Shown here: positions 45,200-56,842 of the stretch, in pieces | Layout of the letters: every line of letters starts with the position of its first letter | How positions within the stretch are numbered: the stretch's first letter is position 1 | DNA from: Chlorops oryzae | Taxonomy: Eukaryota > Arthropoda > Insecta > Diptera > Chloropidae | Reading direction: 5' to 3' | NCBI GenBank assembly: GCA_020466095.1 | Contig: CM035806.1 | Span: 146,149,420 to 146,213,419, forward strand | DNA: 64,000 nucleotides | Notes under the pieces: model-generated | Database searches by the model: none | Told to the model about the DNA's origin: nothing | Seen by the model: only the letters and a program-made list of their open reading frames with translations | Made by a program: the position numbers and the translations under genes

Positions 45200-45531
45200 T
45201 AAAATAGACATCCTTCCCATAAAGTTTCTTGAATGGTCCATTATTAAGGGTACCTCCAGTGCTAGGGTCTGTCACAAAAATCTCAAAACTGCCCCCAAAA
45301 TCGGACTTTTTCGAAATATTTCAATGAAGTTTAGAATTTGAGTGAATATTTAAAACTCCGATTAGAATTAAAAAAAAAAAAAATTTTTTAAGTGGGCGTG
45401 GCAAAGGGGCGGTATATGGGGCCCCTTATGGCCTTAAACACCTCTTGTTATTAAAAATTATTTGAACATGTGTGTGTCTGTTTCGGGTATTCTATTGTCA
45501 GGATCGCCTGACTGTAACACCCTTACTTGTT
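45200..45531 (-). mobile_element. DINE-1-like copy, 5' half only
   Basis: Reversed copy. On the minus strand it starts CAAGTAAGGGTGTTACAGTC, passes GGGGCCCCATATACCGCCC and stops just after the block that reads AATAATGGACC. The 3' hairpin and microsatellite are absent. Confidence 0.8.
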
Positions 45532-45764
45532 TTATATGAAGTTTTGACAATGGGTTTCGGCAGACAACCCTAATCGGGTCTAGTGAGAACATAGCATTAT
45601 GGGGCATTTATCTACAAAATTGGATAGTTTACATAAAAAGAAAATTGACATCACAATTTAAAATACTTAGTAGGTAGGTTGAAGTGACTGCCACTTGGGC
45701 CGTTAATCGGCCCATTGTGATACCATCGAGGTTTTCTTGTATTTGTGTTTATTATATAGTGTAC
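45532..45764. other. intergenic, no gene recognised
   Basis: Short spacer that ends with the hAT duplication TAGTGTAC at 45757-45764. Confidence 0.5.
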
Positions 45765-46335
45765 CAGTGATGGAAAATGGAAATTTCAGTGTGTACCTTA
45801 AATGGTCCATAAATCGTACCTAAATATTGTAAAGTGTACCTTATATACCCAGCCGGAATTTTTTTCATAAATGGCAAATTCATTAATGTTTTCACCGAAG
45901 ACATCAAGGGGAAAATTTGAGTACTTCTCAAATCTTATGACATGGTCATTTTAAAATGAATGTTTATTCATAGCCAATCTAATGGCAATGTCATCGAGAA
46001 AAGGTGTTATTCACTCCCGAACGATGACATTGTCTTCCAAAACGAGAGGTGCCTACTGATACGATGGAGTAATCAATTCCAATTTCGATGACCAACCCGT
46101 GACATATAATTCTTATGACGGCCAATGCCGGCCGCTTCTGTGTAAATTTCATGAGAATGTTGCAATAGAATCAGGAGTAGTCGCGGATAACCACTGCAGA
46201 CCTTTCACCATTTAATTCACTAACAAAATTTCTCCATCTTGAAATTGTGCCTAAAATGGACAAATTGTACCTAATGTACCTTTGAAGTGAAAAAGGGCCG
46301 AAAAAGGTACAATTACACCTACTTTTACAACACTG
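45765..46335. mobile_element. 571-bp hAT-type MITE
   Basis: The ends CAGTGATGGAAAA and (complement) CAGTGTTGTAAAA carry a perfect 8-bp duplication TAGTGTAC (45757-45764, 46336-46343). Subterminal GTACCT / GGTAC words are repeated at both sides. No transposase. Confidence 0.88.
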
Positions 46336-48629
46336 TAGTGTACCCCTAAAATGCGATTTTTTGAAAAACCAGTGCTAGGCTTGGAACATTACACTCCGTT
46401 TCGCCTGTGCCGGGAATCGTACTTCGGACAAACATTCTCAAACAATCTGACGTTTATACTTGTTGAGAATTATTTTGAGAGAGATTTTGAAAAAACGTGA
46501 AATTTGTAAATGCCCCTCCATATATAGTTGATTTCCAAAAAAAAAAAAAAAAATTCATATCATCAAGAATCCTTTCCCTCTTTGGAGTACCTAGTAGTCC
46601 CTCAAAGCGAGAATCAGAGCGATAATGAGACTACATCCCGGGCATTTCATTGGGCGCTTCTGCCCAAAATGCTACGCATACAATTCTGTTATTGTGCCTG
46701 GAGAGATCCCTGAAGGATGACAGAGAAAAGTAAGGACATAATGTTTACGGGCGCGACATTTTCTCTTTAAATCATGCTTCTCCTATTTATATAGGTGTTA
46801 ATTATCTGAAATACAAACAGCTAAAAAATCTACTAATTGCAAGTTAGATTAAAATATAAGGGACCTTCTGGTAAATTTCTGAAAATGTTTAATATATTGT
46901 GACAAAATCGACTTTTAAGAATATGCTGCAAAGTTTCGTGAAGATATTGACAATTTGTACAGCTCCTTTAGAATGGTACAGCCGGTTGAATCAAAGCAAC
47001 TTGAAACGTTATCTCAAACATTTGACCTGATGTGAAGAAAACATCCAAGATGTCTGGAATTTATATATTATAAGAATCAATGCTATGGCCCGAACTAGAA
47101 CTCGAATTTGTAAAGCCCTCATATTTTATTCCAAAAAAATGTAAAAAAAGAAGTTTGATGTAAATAAGAAATGCGCATTTCGTCATTTGAGTATTCTAGT
47201 TCCTGCATAGCGATTCATTCTGATAATAGATATCCCGGGCATTTCATTGCCAGATCTGCCAAAATCTACCAACGGAATTCTTTATTCGAGAGATCCCTAA
47301 AGCAATTTTAAAATAAGACAAAATTACAACAACATTTTTTTTCAATAAAGAATTAATAGCCTTCATCTAAATCGTTATTTAGTGCTTAATATCAAATACA
47401 AATCATGAAAAATACTAAATTGCAGCTCTAGACCAGAATCTTAAGTCTGGCAGCGCTACGTAGTGGCTGTAAGCGAGTTTGTATACATTTCCCATACAAA
47501 CTTCAAATGGTTATAACTTCTAAAGTAGATGCGACCCCCAAATTCTGATTGCAGATTTGGAATCAGGAGATCATTCTACGTCTATGTACCATATACGGGC
47601 GTAAAGTAAACTTAAGCCAAAAGTAATTAAAACGTTATAGGTACGAACAAAAAGACAAAAGGAATTGATATTTCCCATTAGAAGTTCCATTGAGTCTAAT
47701 ATCCCTAAATGGCTTCTTGTTGTCAATGGGCTCTATCCTCAACTCAATTTTGTTAATTTTTCCTTTCAAAAGAGAAAATGTACCTATGTATATTTTCCAC
47801 GTCAAAAGCCATCAAATAATATTTGGTGCCCCCCGTTTCCTTTCCGAAATTCGATATACTCAAATATCTTGTCATAAAAATTCATTTAGCTAGGCGTTTC
47901 GTTGGGTGCTCCGTGCGTCGCGGCGCCGCTTAAAATTAATACAAATTTTAAGCATTATTTCAAATTATAGAAAAATATTTCATTCCATGCGTATGTAGGC
48001 AGCAGCGCTGATCCAGCGCGCCATTGAGCTTCCTTGCATACGTCGGAAGTCGGAAGTGATTTTTACCTTCATTGGCTGCTCATCGTTTCGCACAACCCGA
48101 ACACACACACACACACACACAGACGCGCGCGAACGGGAGTGACAACTGCACGAGAAGGTTTCGTTGGACGATAAGAGAGGACGAAGATAAGAACGAAGCA
48201 ACGATACCGAGGACGCTGCTCGTCTTGGGCCGCTTAGGGAAACCGCGAAAAACACATTTGAATTAACAAAGAAAAAAAAAAAGAAAAACGAAAAAAGATT
48301 TCAAAAAATATAGAAGGAAATATGAAAGACAAGTGGGACATGGGACATGGGTGGGGTTGATAAATCACGGCGTGGCTTTTTTCACCACTGCCTCGATTTT
48401 CAGCCCATGAACAGAGTGACGGCCGAAGCGAGCGCATAGTCAAAATATTTCTATTAGACTGTAGGAGAAAAGCAACGACAGGGCTTGACTTGACAAGAGT
48501 ACGAGACGCTTTTGTTCAAATGACTGAAATTGCTTCTTTCGAGGATTTTTATTTGCGCCGCATCGAGGGTGGCCGAGGGGTTGCAATTGGGCTGGAGATG
48601 ATGGGTGGGATGGGTGGAAAATATGAAAA
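46336..48629. other. intergenic, with a diverged repeat pair
   Basis: Blocks near 46633-46712 and 47229-47305 share CCCGGGCATTTCATTG, CTGCC..AAAAT, an AATTCT word and GAGAGATCCCT in order, and a weaker third copy starts near 47885. A CA tract lies at 48101-48120. No exon chain found. Confidence 0.5.
48101..48120 (+). repeat. (CA)n microsatellite
   Basis: Ten AC units. Confidence 0.9.
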
Positions 48630-48635
48630 TTTATT
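48630..48635 (-). terminator. polyadenylation signal AATAAA overlapping the stop codon
   Basis: The minus strand reads TATTAATAAATTTT across the stop of the secreted-protein gene, so AATAAA shares two bases with the TAA stop. The 3' UTR would be very short. Confidence 0.5.
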
Positions 48636-49313
48636 AATATAATAAATTTGCCAGCGAACTCTGTGCAGCGCAGGCATCCTGGTAGGCTGGCATCTTTTCC
48701 GTTCTTCGCTCTACGGCATTGTCATTATCAAGGCCATTAATGAAAGCTTCAAATTTTCTGGTAATGTTCGCGTCCTTAAGCACCATCTGGACTCGTTTCT
48801 GCACATTTTCCCACACTGCGACAATGACGAGCAAAAGCCGATGAAAAATTCAAATGAAATTTATAGAGACGCGCATGGAAAAAAAAAAAAAAAAAAAATA
48901 GAAACTGTGAGCTCTCTTCATTTTCCATTCTTCCTTTCCCAATCGGGCCGGTGCCTTCGAATTTTAATATTATTACCATTTTGGATATTACTTTCGAATA
49001 AATCAATTATGTTGCCATTGAGGGCAATTATCAGATTTGTTATTTTACCCATGGTGCATCGTTTCGGGTTCATCGATTGTCATTAAGTAAATTACCCGAT
49101 CGGCGTACCTAAAACATGCTCAATTTCCCGCAACATTTGCCGTATGCTTCGGGCACGGGCATTCACATAGAAGCCGCATAAGTTGTGCCCTTCCTTACTC
49201 CGACTTCCGGTCGCATCGAAGTTTTCATATGGATTGTAGCGCAATTGAGTTGGGCAAAATATGTATGATACAAAAACCGCGAAACAAATTAGTTGAGCCC
49301 AAGAGGAGTTCAT
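48634..49313 (-). CDS. two-exon gene for a small secreted protein (128 aa)
   Basis: Exon 1 runs 49313-49109 and exon 2 runs 48815-48634, joined in phase 1. The donor is TTTTAG|GTACGC and the acceptor TTGTCGCAG, in a 293-nt intron that carries a poly-T run just upstream of the acceptor region. The joined frame is 128 codons plus TAA. Residues 1 to about 22 (SWAQLICFAVFVSYIFC) form a clear signal peptide. The mature part of about 105 residues has two cysteines (46 in NLCGFY and 117 in QDACA) that could pair, a possible glycosylation site NIT at 85-87 and a predicted helical segment around 51-95. Codon use is protein-like throughout. I do not recognise a family; the size would fit a fly secreted or reproductive-tract peptide, but that is a guess. 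Evidence for coding is the exon pairing, signal peptide and adjacent AATAAA. Confidence 0.72.
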
Positions 49314-49484
49314 TGACTTAAAGAACACTGAAAATCAATCCTCACCTGCAATGACCTGAAGAAGAGACCGATGGACTTGACGATATCGCACACTAATCAC
49401 TAAATCGGCACAACTCAAAATTTTTCATTTCTCGGGCAAACGGCCAATAGCTCTCGACGCCTGTAAAAACGATTTCCTTTCCAC

Positions 49485-49491
49485 ATTTATA
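49485..49491 (-). promoter_or_regulatory. possible TATA box
   Basis: TATAAAT within CACTATAAATGTGG, 172 nt upstream of the start codon of the secreted-protein gene. A GCAG|GTGAGG donor-like site near 49340 and a TTTTCAG acceptor-like site near 49330 suggest a spliced or variable leader. Confidence 0.3.
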
Positions 49492-49763
49492 GTGTTCCTA
49501 AATAATTGCAGAATCAATTAATATCAATGTTAATTTTCCAAGTGTTCCTTTTCCTGCAGTAAAATCTTGCCGAACATGAAAAAATTGATTGAAAAAATTT
49601 TGAATTGTGCCGGTTTAGTGATTCGTGTGCGATATGTACAACGGAACTTTGTTGATCGCCAAGCGAATTGAATTCGAGTTTGGCTCTTTGAGAGCCGAAA
49701 TTCACGCGATTGGGAGCGCTTGGGGGGCCTGAGAAATAGGTCAGCATGCGCCCGACTATTGTC

Positions 49764-50041
49764 TGTCTTTCTATCTCTCTCTCTCTTTCTCGCTGTCTCT
49801 CTGTCTCTCTCTCTCTCTCTATCGCTCTCTCGTTCTCTCTATCGCTCTCTCTCGCTCTCTCTCTTGCTCTCTCTCTCTCTCGCTCTCTCTCTCGCTCTCT
49901 CTCGCTCTCTCTCTCGCTCTCTCTCGCTCTCTCTCTCTCTCTCTCGCTCTCTATCTCTCTCTCTATCGCTCTCTCGTTCTCTCTATCGCTCTCTCTCGCT
50001 CTACCTCTCGCTCTCTCTCTCTCTCGCTCTCTCTCTCGATC

Positions 50042-50097
<56 letters not shown>

Positions 50098-50175
50098 TGT
50101 CTCTCTCTCTCTCTCTGTTCTCTCTCTCTGTCTCTCTGTCTCTCTGTCTCTCCGTCTCTCTCTGTCTCTCTCTCG
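49764..50175 (+). repeat. 412-bp CT tract (CTCTCTCG/CTCTCTGT units)
   Basis: Pyrimidine-rich array with regular G interruptions (CGCTCTCT, then GTCTCTCT at the right). Leu/Ser frames on the plus strand and Arg/Glu frames on the minus strand are repeat translations. Confidence 0.95.
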
Positions 50176-50198
50176 TGACTAGTCATGACTTTGAAACG

Positions 50199-50242
50199 TC
50201 GATAAGAAAACTGTATACAGACAGACAGACGGACAGACGGAC
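50199..50242 (+). repeat. DINE 3' fragment with GACN microsatellite
   Basis: GATAAGAAAACTGTATACAG followed by GACA/GACG units is the same block found at 43147 in the complete DINE copy. Only this part remains, abutting the CT tract. Confidence 0.7.
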
Positions 50243-51337
50243 AATTAAGAAAATGCTTTTTTTTTTCGAAAAGAATGCATCAAATTGATTTCTCTATTCC
50301 CGACCAATAAATAATTGAACAAACAATATTCCTACATCAAATGTTCTACATATTTATATGGCATTGTTGCGCAAAACAATCAAGACAAAAAGAAAAGAGA
50401 ATAAAAACAAAAATCCCTTTGAAAATTCTATTTCTATGAAAAAGGATCAAAAACTTGAATAGCTATGTTATTAAGGACCTCTTTTTGCATTTATTGCTAA
50501 TCAGAAAATCAAAGCACAAGAATGCGAACCGCAGGAGGCACTCGAACACAAACAAAAAGAAAAATAATAAATAAAATAAAATAAAATAAAGTAAAATAAA
50601 ACCCCAAATTCAATGAGAGTGCTCTTGAAGGACGTGGGTATGAGGCTCGAAACGCTGCAGGTATCCTTTGCACATTGCTTATTTGTATCTTATGGCCGAA
50701 CGAACAAGAAATTACAAGAGTCGACCAAGTGTGAAAAAGAGGGCGTTAAAAGAATTTCCATTGTTCTATTTAAAAAAAAGAAAAGAAAATTGGACAAAAC
50801 GCAATACAACAATGAAGGAGAAACTCGAATCGAATGAAGGATAACAACTTTGCTTTCTTTCTTTCTTTCTTTCGTCTTTTTTTTTTCTTTCTTTCTTTAA
50901 TTTTTTCCTTTCTTTGTGCATTGCTATGGAGGAGAGATGCACTCGTTCGCACAGCTGGCATCAACTTGGGCGTAACGAATCCACTAACTGATGCAACGTA
51001 CGACATGTGATCGATCGAGGAGGCTGCATCACCCCAGACATATTGACTCAAATCGCACGCTGTGCTGCCACATGGCTGGGTCCTTCACGTACTTGCGTAC
51101 TTGCAAGGAAACCGTAACGAATGCAAATTATTATTGCATTTCCATGGGAGTTACGCACAAAACTGTGGCAAGCATGTGGATTGCATGTGTTGATTGAAAA
51201 ATAAATCGAATTTTAATGGGAAAATTTTTCTACAAATATGCTTAAGTATCTGGGGTCGATCATTTTAAATAAATATTGCAATTTTTATATTCCTTTGACA
51301 GATCGCGAGAGGCATCGAACAAGGCTCGATTGACATT
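50243..51337. other. intergenic, short-unit tracts
   Basis: An ATAAA array lies at about 50565-50600 and a CTTT tract at 50853-50900. Short frames only; the two overlapping frames near 50613-51197 show no domain. Confidence 0.5.
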
Positions 51338-52172
51338 ACAATACCCGACACAGACAAACATGTTGAAATAATTTTTAAAGCACGCCCAAAAAAACAGGAC
51401 CACCAAGAAAGAATATTCAAGAGGTTTTTAAGGCCATAAGGGGCCCCGTATACCGACTATTGTAACATTTCTTTATGAAAACCGCCCCTTTGCCACGCCC
51501 AATTTTCCACTTTTTTTGCAATTTTAATCAGAGGCTTAAATATACGGTCAAATTCTAAGTTTCATTGAAATATTTTGAAAAAATCCGAATTTTGGGGCAG
51601 TTTTGAGATTTTCGTAACAGACCCTAGTACTGGAGGTACCCTTAATAATGGACCGATCCAGAAAATTTTTGGGCAGGATGTTTATGGCTACAAAGGAAGC
51701 ATAAATGCCAATTTTCAAGTCCCATTTGAATTTCGGGTGCAGGAGGTAATTTTCGAAAAACGCCCTTAGGCCACGCCCACTTTTACAATTTTTGGTTATC
51801 GTATTACTTGCCTTGAAACATGTTCAAATATCAAATTTCATCAAAATATGTTGAAAAACTTCGATTTTAGAGCAGTTTTTGTTATTTTCGTAACAGACCC
51901 TAGTACTGGAGGTACCCCTAAAAATGGTCCGATCGGATCCATTCCCGAACTTGTTCTTACTCATATCCCCGTGAGCACGCATACCAAATTTCGTCAAGAT
52001 AGCTCAACTCCTTCGATAAGATAACTATATCCTATAGCCTATATCGAATCTCCTGGCGACGCTGATAATTTACATAAATATATATTTTGTATGGTCTATC
52101 TCGACTGATTCTGGGTGTTACACACAACCACACAAACGCAGTATACCCTCGACACAGAGTGTGTCGGGTATA
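51338..52172 (+). mobile_element. DINE-1-like copy, 5' end degraded, 3' end complete
   Basis: Recognisable from CAATACCCGACACAGACA to the terminal hairpin (TATACCCTCGACACA..GTGTCGGGTATAA). It has an extra CGCCCAAAAAAACAGGACC block shared only with the fragment at 53715. The microsatellite is missing here: CGATAAGATAACTATAT runs straight to CGAATCTCC. Confidence 0.85.
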
Positions 52173-52955
52173 AAAAATGAAGAGGAAACGCGAATTCAAT
52201 AAACAATTCAAATCATTCAATTATCCGTTCGTATGCACTCGTACACTCATACGGTTACAGGCACTCGGAACAAGGTGGTTTATTTTTATTTTTATTTTTT
52301 TTATTCATAAGCCATAGCCTCGCGTTGAATCCTGTCGGAGTTTTGACGAAAAGCAAAAATTTTTCTTTTCATGATATGTAAAAACAGAAGAGAATACCAA
52401 TGATAAAATACATATTTACTTCTGCTTTGCAAAAATTTAAATATATTCCATCAACCATCCCAGTAGGAAATATACTTCAGATGACCCAAACACTTTCGTT
52501 AATTGAATTATTGAATTTTTAAATTTGAATTTTTATTTTGACATTTAATACTCGAGGGTATACTTTTGCTGTGTGCTTACGTGTGTAATGTTCAGAGCCA
52601 CTCGTGAGAGTCCATATTAAAAATTTCTGTGCAGAAATCAAGATCAGCGTCATCAGGAAATTCGTTTTACGCATGTCCGTCTGTCGATCCGTTCGCCCGT
52701 ATAGGGTTTGAGAGTGAATTTCTAGCGGATATATTTCAAAATATCGCAAAGAATTTTCTAAAGAGTTTTCGAGAATAACTTTTACAAATAATTGGGCCCT
52801 TAATTATGAAAATGGTATAAGTAAAAAATTTTTAATTTAATTTTAAAAACTATGACACTCCATAATTAAGGGCTCATTTAGGCAACTCACAAAGTCTTCT
52901 AGAATCCCTTTGAAAATTTCCCCTAGCTAAAATGGGTGCTTAAGCTCTAATAATA
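52173..52955. other. intergenic, no gene recognised
   Basis: A 76-codon minus-strand frame (52519-52749) crosses a short GTCCGTCTGTCGATCCG patch, possibly a further decayed DINE 3' part. Nothing else is supported. Confidence 0.5.
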
Positions 52956-53548
52956 CACAGAGAAAAAAATCAACCAGAAAACTGGTTAAATCAAAAGGAA
53001 AAACATACAAAACGGCTTCAACAAGGAATATTTTTAATTTTAACAATTTTTCTATTTGGAAAAAATAATTATTTTCCATTTGAATCAACCATATTTCAGG
53101 TTGAATTGACATCATCATTTTCATATTTGAAATGACAAGATAATTTTTAAAATAAAAAAAAATTGCTAAAATACCTATGAAAGAAGAAATGTCAAAACAA
53201 ATTTACTTAACGTTCAAAGCAAATGGCCACAGAACCCTATGCTGAACATAACCCCAAAAAATAGCCATCGGATGGACTTCATCCGATTTTGTCACTCCGT
53301 TGTCGTGACTGCTTTCGCAATGCTTAATAAGGTCTAAGATACATCTTATATGTCAAATTTTATAAACCAAATGAGAATTATACCGAAATTAAAGAATTTT
53401 AATTAAAAATATTTCCTTTCAAATCAACCAAAAATGTTGTTGACTCAACCATTTTTCTTTTGAAATTTTTGTTCTGCTCGAAAATCAAAAGGACTGTGAA
53501 TAACAATTCGCCCTTTCAAAAAAAAATCATGGTTTAGTTCGCTCAGTG
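52956..53548. mobile_element. 593-bp TA-flanked element, CACAGAG/CTCAGTG ends
   Basis: Left edge CACAGAGAAAAAAATCAACC, right edge GGTTTAGTTCGCTCAGTG, TA on both sides. The left 130 bp and the right 55 bp are nearly identical to those of the element at 62821-63435, which shows they are one family. AAATCAACC / TTTGAATCAACC words repeat internally. No coding sequence. The superfamily is unassigned. Confidence 0.75.
53335..53386 (+). repeat. short copy of the CAAATGAGAATTAT repeat
   Basis: TAAACCAAATGAGAATTATA preceded by TCTTATATGTCAAATTTT matches the middle of the repeat at 33084 and 34960. It lies inside the TA-flanked element. Confidence 0.55.
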
Positions 53549-53714
53549 TACTCATTTCAGCTGAGGATAATTTTCAAAGGGATTCTAGAAGACTTTGTGA
53601 ATTGGCTAATTCCATTGGATGTTTCAAAAATCAATATACTAAATTGAAGGTCCTCAATGTTGGTTATATTAATTGAACAAGAAGAAGGAGTGGCAGAATA
53701 ATTCAGAAGGATCA

Positions 53715-53845
53715 AAAGTCGGTATATGGGGCCCTTTATGGCTTTCAAAATCTCTAGAATATTCTTTTTCTGTTTTTTGAGCGCGTTCAAAAATTATTTA
53801 AACATGTTTGTTTGTATTTATTTTAGGTTTGTTACACCCTTATTG
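53715..53845 (-). repeat. DINE-1-like 5' fragment, degraded
   Basis: Complement of the GGCCATAAGGGGCCC..CATGTTTAAATAATTT region, sharing the extra AAAAAACAG block with the copy at 51338. Confidence 0.65.
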
Positions 53846-54664
53846 TTGATTATATCGTATATTGTATTTTATTTTTTTTTTTGTGCGGACATCCGACGGA
53901 CAAAAAGACATGTATTGTTTTATTTAAATAGCGATAATTTTCCAACTGGGATATGTGGAAATTTAAAAAAAAAAAAAATTTATAAATTGTATTTTCAGGT
54001 ATTTTCGCATATGTTTTAGTCGGCGGTTCAACCTAACGGAAATAAATCAATTTAGCCATTTAACATGAATCAAGCAACAACATAGGAATGTATTTACGTT
54101 GTGCAACGAGCCTTAATCGAAGGAGGTCGTGGAAATGAAAGGATGTCTGCGTTCGAAATGTAGCATAGGCATAGGCGCACGGCTTTTTGTGAATTTTTTT
54201 TTGTTTTCGTTTTTATTATTTTTTGCGTTAGAATCCAACATTTTGATTCTGATAATATTACTTTTTTATTTTTATTGCCATTCGACGGAGTTTTCGGTGA
54301 ATGAACATTGGATATACTTGATGGAGACCATTTTGTATGCATCCGAGTTAATAGAAATCGAAATGAGATCGCTTCCAGAGCTCATCGATAGAAAATCGAC
54401 ATGGCATTGGGTGGGAAGTTACCCAGCTAAATACCAACATTCACGTACATTCATATAAACAAAGCCACCGATGCTTCAATCCGCTATTAAACTCGAATTA
54501 TTTATATCCAAGACGATGAGGTAAAATTTTTCAAGTCGATGACTTTTAATTCCATTCGATATTCTGGGGTGTAAAAAAGGAGATGGCCCGCTGTGAGCTC
54601 TCGCAATATTATAGATAAAGCGCATATACTTCTTGTAGAGCTTTGATTTCAAATACCCAGTAGA
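53846..54664. other. intergenic, weak frame only
   Basis: A 109-codon plus-strand frame at 54129-54458 has a hydrophobic N-terminal half (FFLFSFLLFFALES..LILIILLFYFY) followed by a polar half, but a competing minus-strand frame overlaps it. The hydrophobic part is read from T-rich DNA. I do not call it a gene. Confidence 0.45.
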
Positions 54665-55263
54665 CAAGGGCGTAGCGAGAGAAAGAGTGCTTTGGTAGCG
54701 CTTTTATTTAATTGCCACAGTGGTATATTGAGCAATTATAAGACATTAACCGAAAAAAAATTTCGGGGGGCAAGAAGAAGTTAAGAGATTTTTGGACCAA
54801 AAACCCAAAAAATCCGAAAAATTCATGGCGTCCGATTCCGATGAAAATTTATATATAGAATAAGCGAAAAATTCTAATAATTTTGACGTTAACATTTAAA
54901 AAAATACTGATTACAACTAGTCTAGTTTAGGTCTAGTCCCAAACGGGTCCAAAAAGGACTAGTTCCAAACTGGACCAAAAAGGACTACTTCCAAACTGGT
55001 CCAAAAACGACTAGTTGTAATAAGTTTTTTGAAAAAGTTTTAGTACCAAAATTCTTAGAATTTTTCACTTATTCTATATATAAGTTTTCATCGAAATTGG
55101 ACGTCATGAATTTTTCGGATTTTTTGGGTTTTTGGTCCAAAAATCTCTAAACTTCTTCTTGCCCCCCCAAATTTTTTTTCGGTTAATGTCTTATTAATTG
55201 CTCAATATACTACTGTGGCAAATAAAAGCGCTACCAAAGCACTCTTCTCTCGCTGCGCCCTTT
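54665..55263. mobile_element. 599-bp hAT-type MITE with arms over 200 bp
   Basis: The inverted arms of about 230 bp begin CAAGGGCGTAGCGAGAG and are nearly identical. An 8-bp duplication CCAGTAGA flanks the element (54657-54664, 55264-55271). The centre (about 54920-55020) holds three tandem copies of a 28-bp GGACTAGTTCCAAACTGGWCC-like unit. hAT membership follows from the duplication length; the transposase is absent. Confidence 0.88.
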
Positions 55264-55477
55264 CCAGTAGAGCAAAAAAGGAGGCTCAGATGAGAAACTC
55301 CAACGCGGTGTTGTTTTTTTTTTTTTTTTCAGGGCATGCTAAAGTCAGTCTTCAAAACGTCAACCTTAATTATCTTTAAAAAATAGCATATTTTTCATCT
55401 GAAACTGAGCTACAGCTCTTCAAGAGTCGTAAAAATAAAGATTTTCCCTAGAAGTTAGACCCTCACTGGTCTTCAAA

Positions 55478-55690
55478 ATGATCCCGTTGGCCACAATAAA
55501 AAAAAAAAAAATAGAACAATCGCTAATTAAAATTGCCATGGATCGGTTAAGAGTACAAATGGATAATAGGGACATACCAGAAATTCAGGATACTGCAAAA
55601 CGCTCTAAACGGTCTAACTCTTCTTCAGTCATGTCCTCTGAAAAGAAAAAGAAAACAGTGAAAAGAGATTTTATACATTTAAGTAAGTAA
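55478..55690 (+). CDS. small basic open frame, unrecognised
   Basis: A 70-codon frame: helical N-terminus (KKKKIEQSLIKIAMDRLRVQM), then a basic Ser-rich stretch (KRSKRSNSSSVMSSEKKKKTVKRDF). A GTAAGTAAG donor-like site sits at the stop, so it could be the first exon of a longer gene, but I found no partner exon. Composition recalls the lysine-rich part of the decayed gene at 17302-18282; no sequence match is evident. A chance frame is possible. Confidence 0.25.
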   Translation: MIPLATIKKKKIEQSLIKIAMDRLRVQMDNRDIPEIQDTAKRSKRSNSSSVMSSEKKKKTVKRDFIHLSK

Positions 55691-56842
55691 GAGGAATTTA
55701 AAAACACCATTAGAAATTGTTTCTATTAACTACAGTCTGTTCCAACCATTGCCTAATGTCCCTACTACCTTTAGAATGTGACACACAGCAGAGATGAGTA
55801 CTTACGAGTAATATTCATGGAAATCCTAGCATCATCAACGTCAGTATCAACACAATAATCTTTTCTTTCGATAAAATAGAGAAAAATTTCTCGGGATCAA
55901 CAGCAGATCAATTTTTAATTTTTTTTTTTTTTTTACCTGATGTCTTCATATTAAATAATTTCTGAGCCGAATGCCCATTTAATCCGGTAAGGCGTTTACA
56001 CATTGTTTAAGGATGATCCTTTGGCCATATTGCTACCGTTTTTGCCTACTGGACTCACTTATAATTCCTGTTCAGAGCACAAGGATCCCTCCGAGAGTAA
56101 ATCGGATTAGAAAATTGTGTAGAGGAAAAGTCGAAAGGCGATATGCTGATGACCGCTATTGATAATCTATGATATTGTAGCTGTGAGCGGAAAAGCTATT
56201 TATAGGATTTCGAAACCTCAGAAGTCTTTCGGCTTCCCTTTGTTTTCGGCTTGTTTATCGGATATCTCTATAAGGAGCATTCGATGTTAAAAATTGTTAG
56301 CGAACAATGCACTGCCTCGGCTCGGCTCAGCTCGGCTCGTCGCTTTGACGTATCGTTTTTATCCTCCGTAATGGATAATGTACATTTGAATGAAACTTAA
56401 CGAGCGGCGTACGATCTTTCATCTTTGATAGGGGGGGGGAATATTTGTTAAACAAAGTTCTGAGCTAAGCTTCATGAACTTCTACTTTAAGAACATCAGA
56501 TCCTTGAATGAAAATTTCACCACAAGAAAGTCGAAAAAATTGTTGCTCATTTATTGAATTTTTACGAATCGTAACATTGGTTTGACCACGCCCCCTTTGA
56601 ATCAAGATCAATTTCTGAAATTGAAAGAACCTCATTTAAGCTTTGAAGGCAATTGCAGGCTCTTATTTTTCAATCAAGAAAACAAACGTCTCAACAAACT
56701 GCAAGAAGGATATATGAAGATATATCAATAAATCCACACACACACACACACACACACATTGTATATGGACGAAGTAAATTTTTCGATATTGAAAAGATAT
56801 CACAATACAAGAATATAAATTGTCCGACAGTTGAATGTGATG
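55691..56842. other. intergenic, CA tract
   Basis: Poly-T near 55920 and a CA tract at 56735-56758. GGCTCGGCTCAGCTCGGCTCG near 56318 is a small 10-bp tandem. No gene supported. Confidence 0.5.
56735..56758 (+). repeat. (CA)n microsatellite
   Basis: About twelve CA units. Confidence 0.9.

Noticed and set aside
49720..50288. Ser/Leu and Arg/Glu frames up to 180 codons
   Set aside because: Products of the CT tract at 49764-50175.
54129..54458. 109-codon frame with hydrophobic half
   Set aside because: Hydrophobicity derives from T-rich DNA and an antisense frame overlaps; nothing supports expression.
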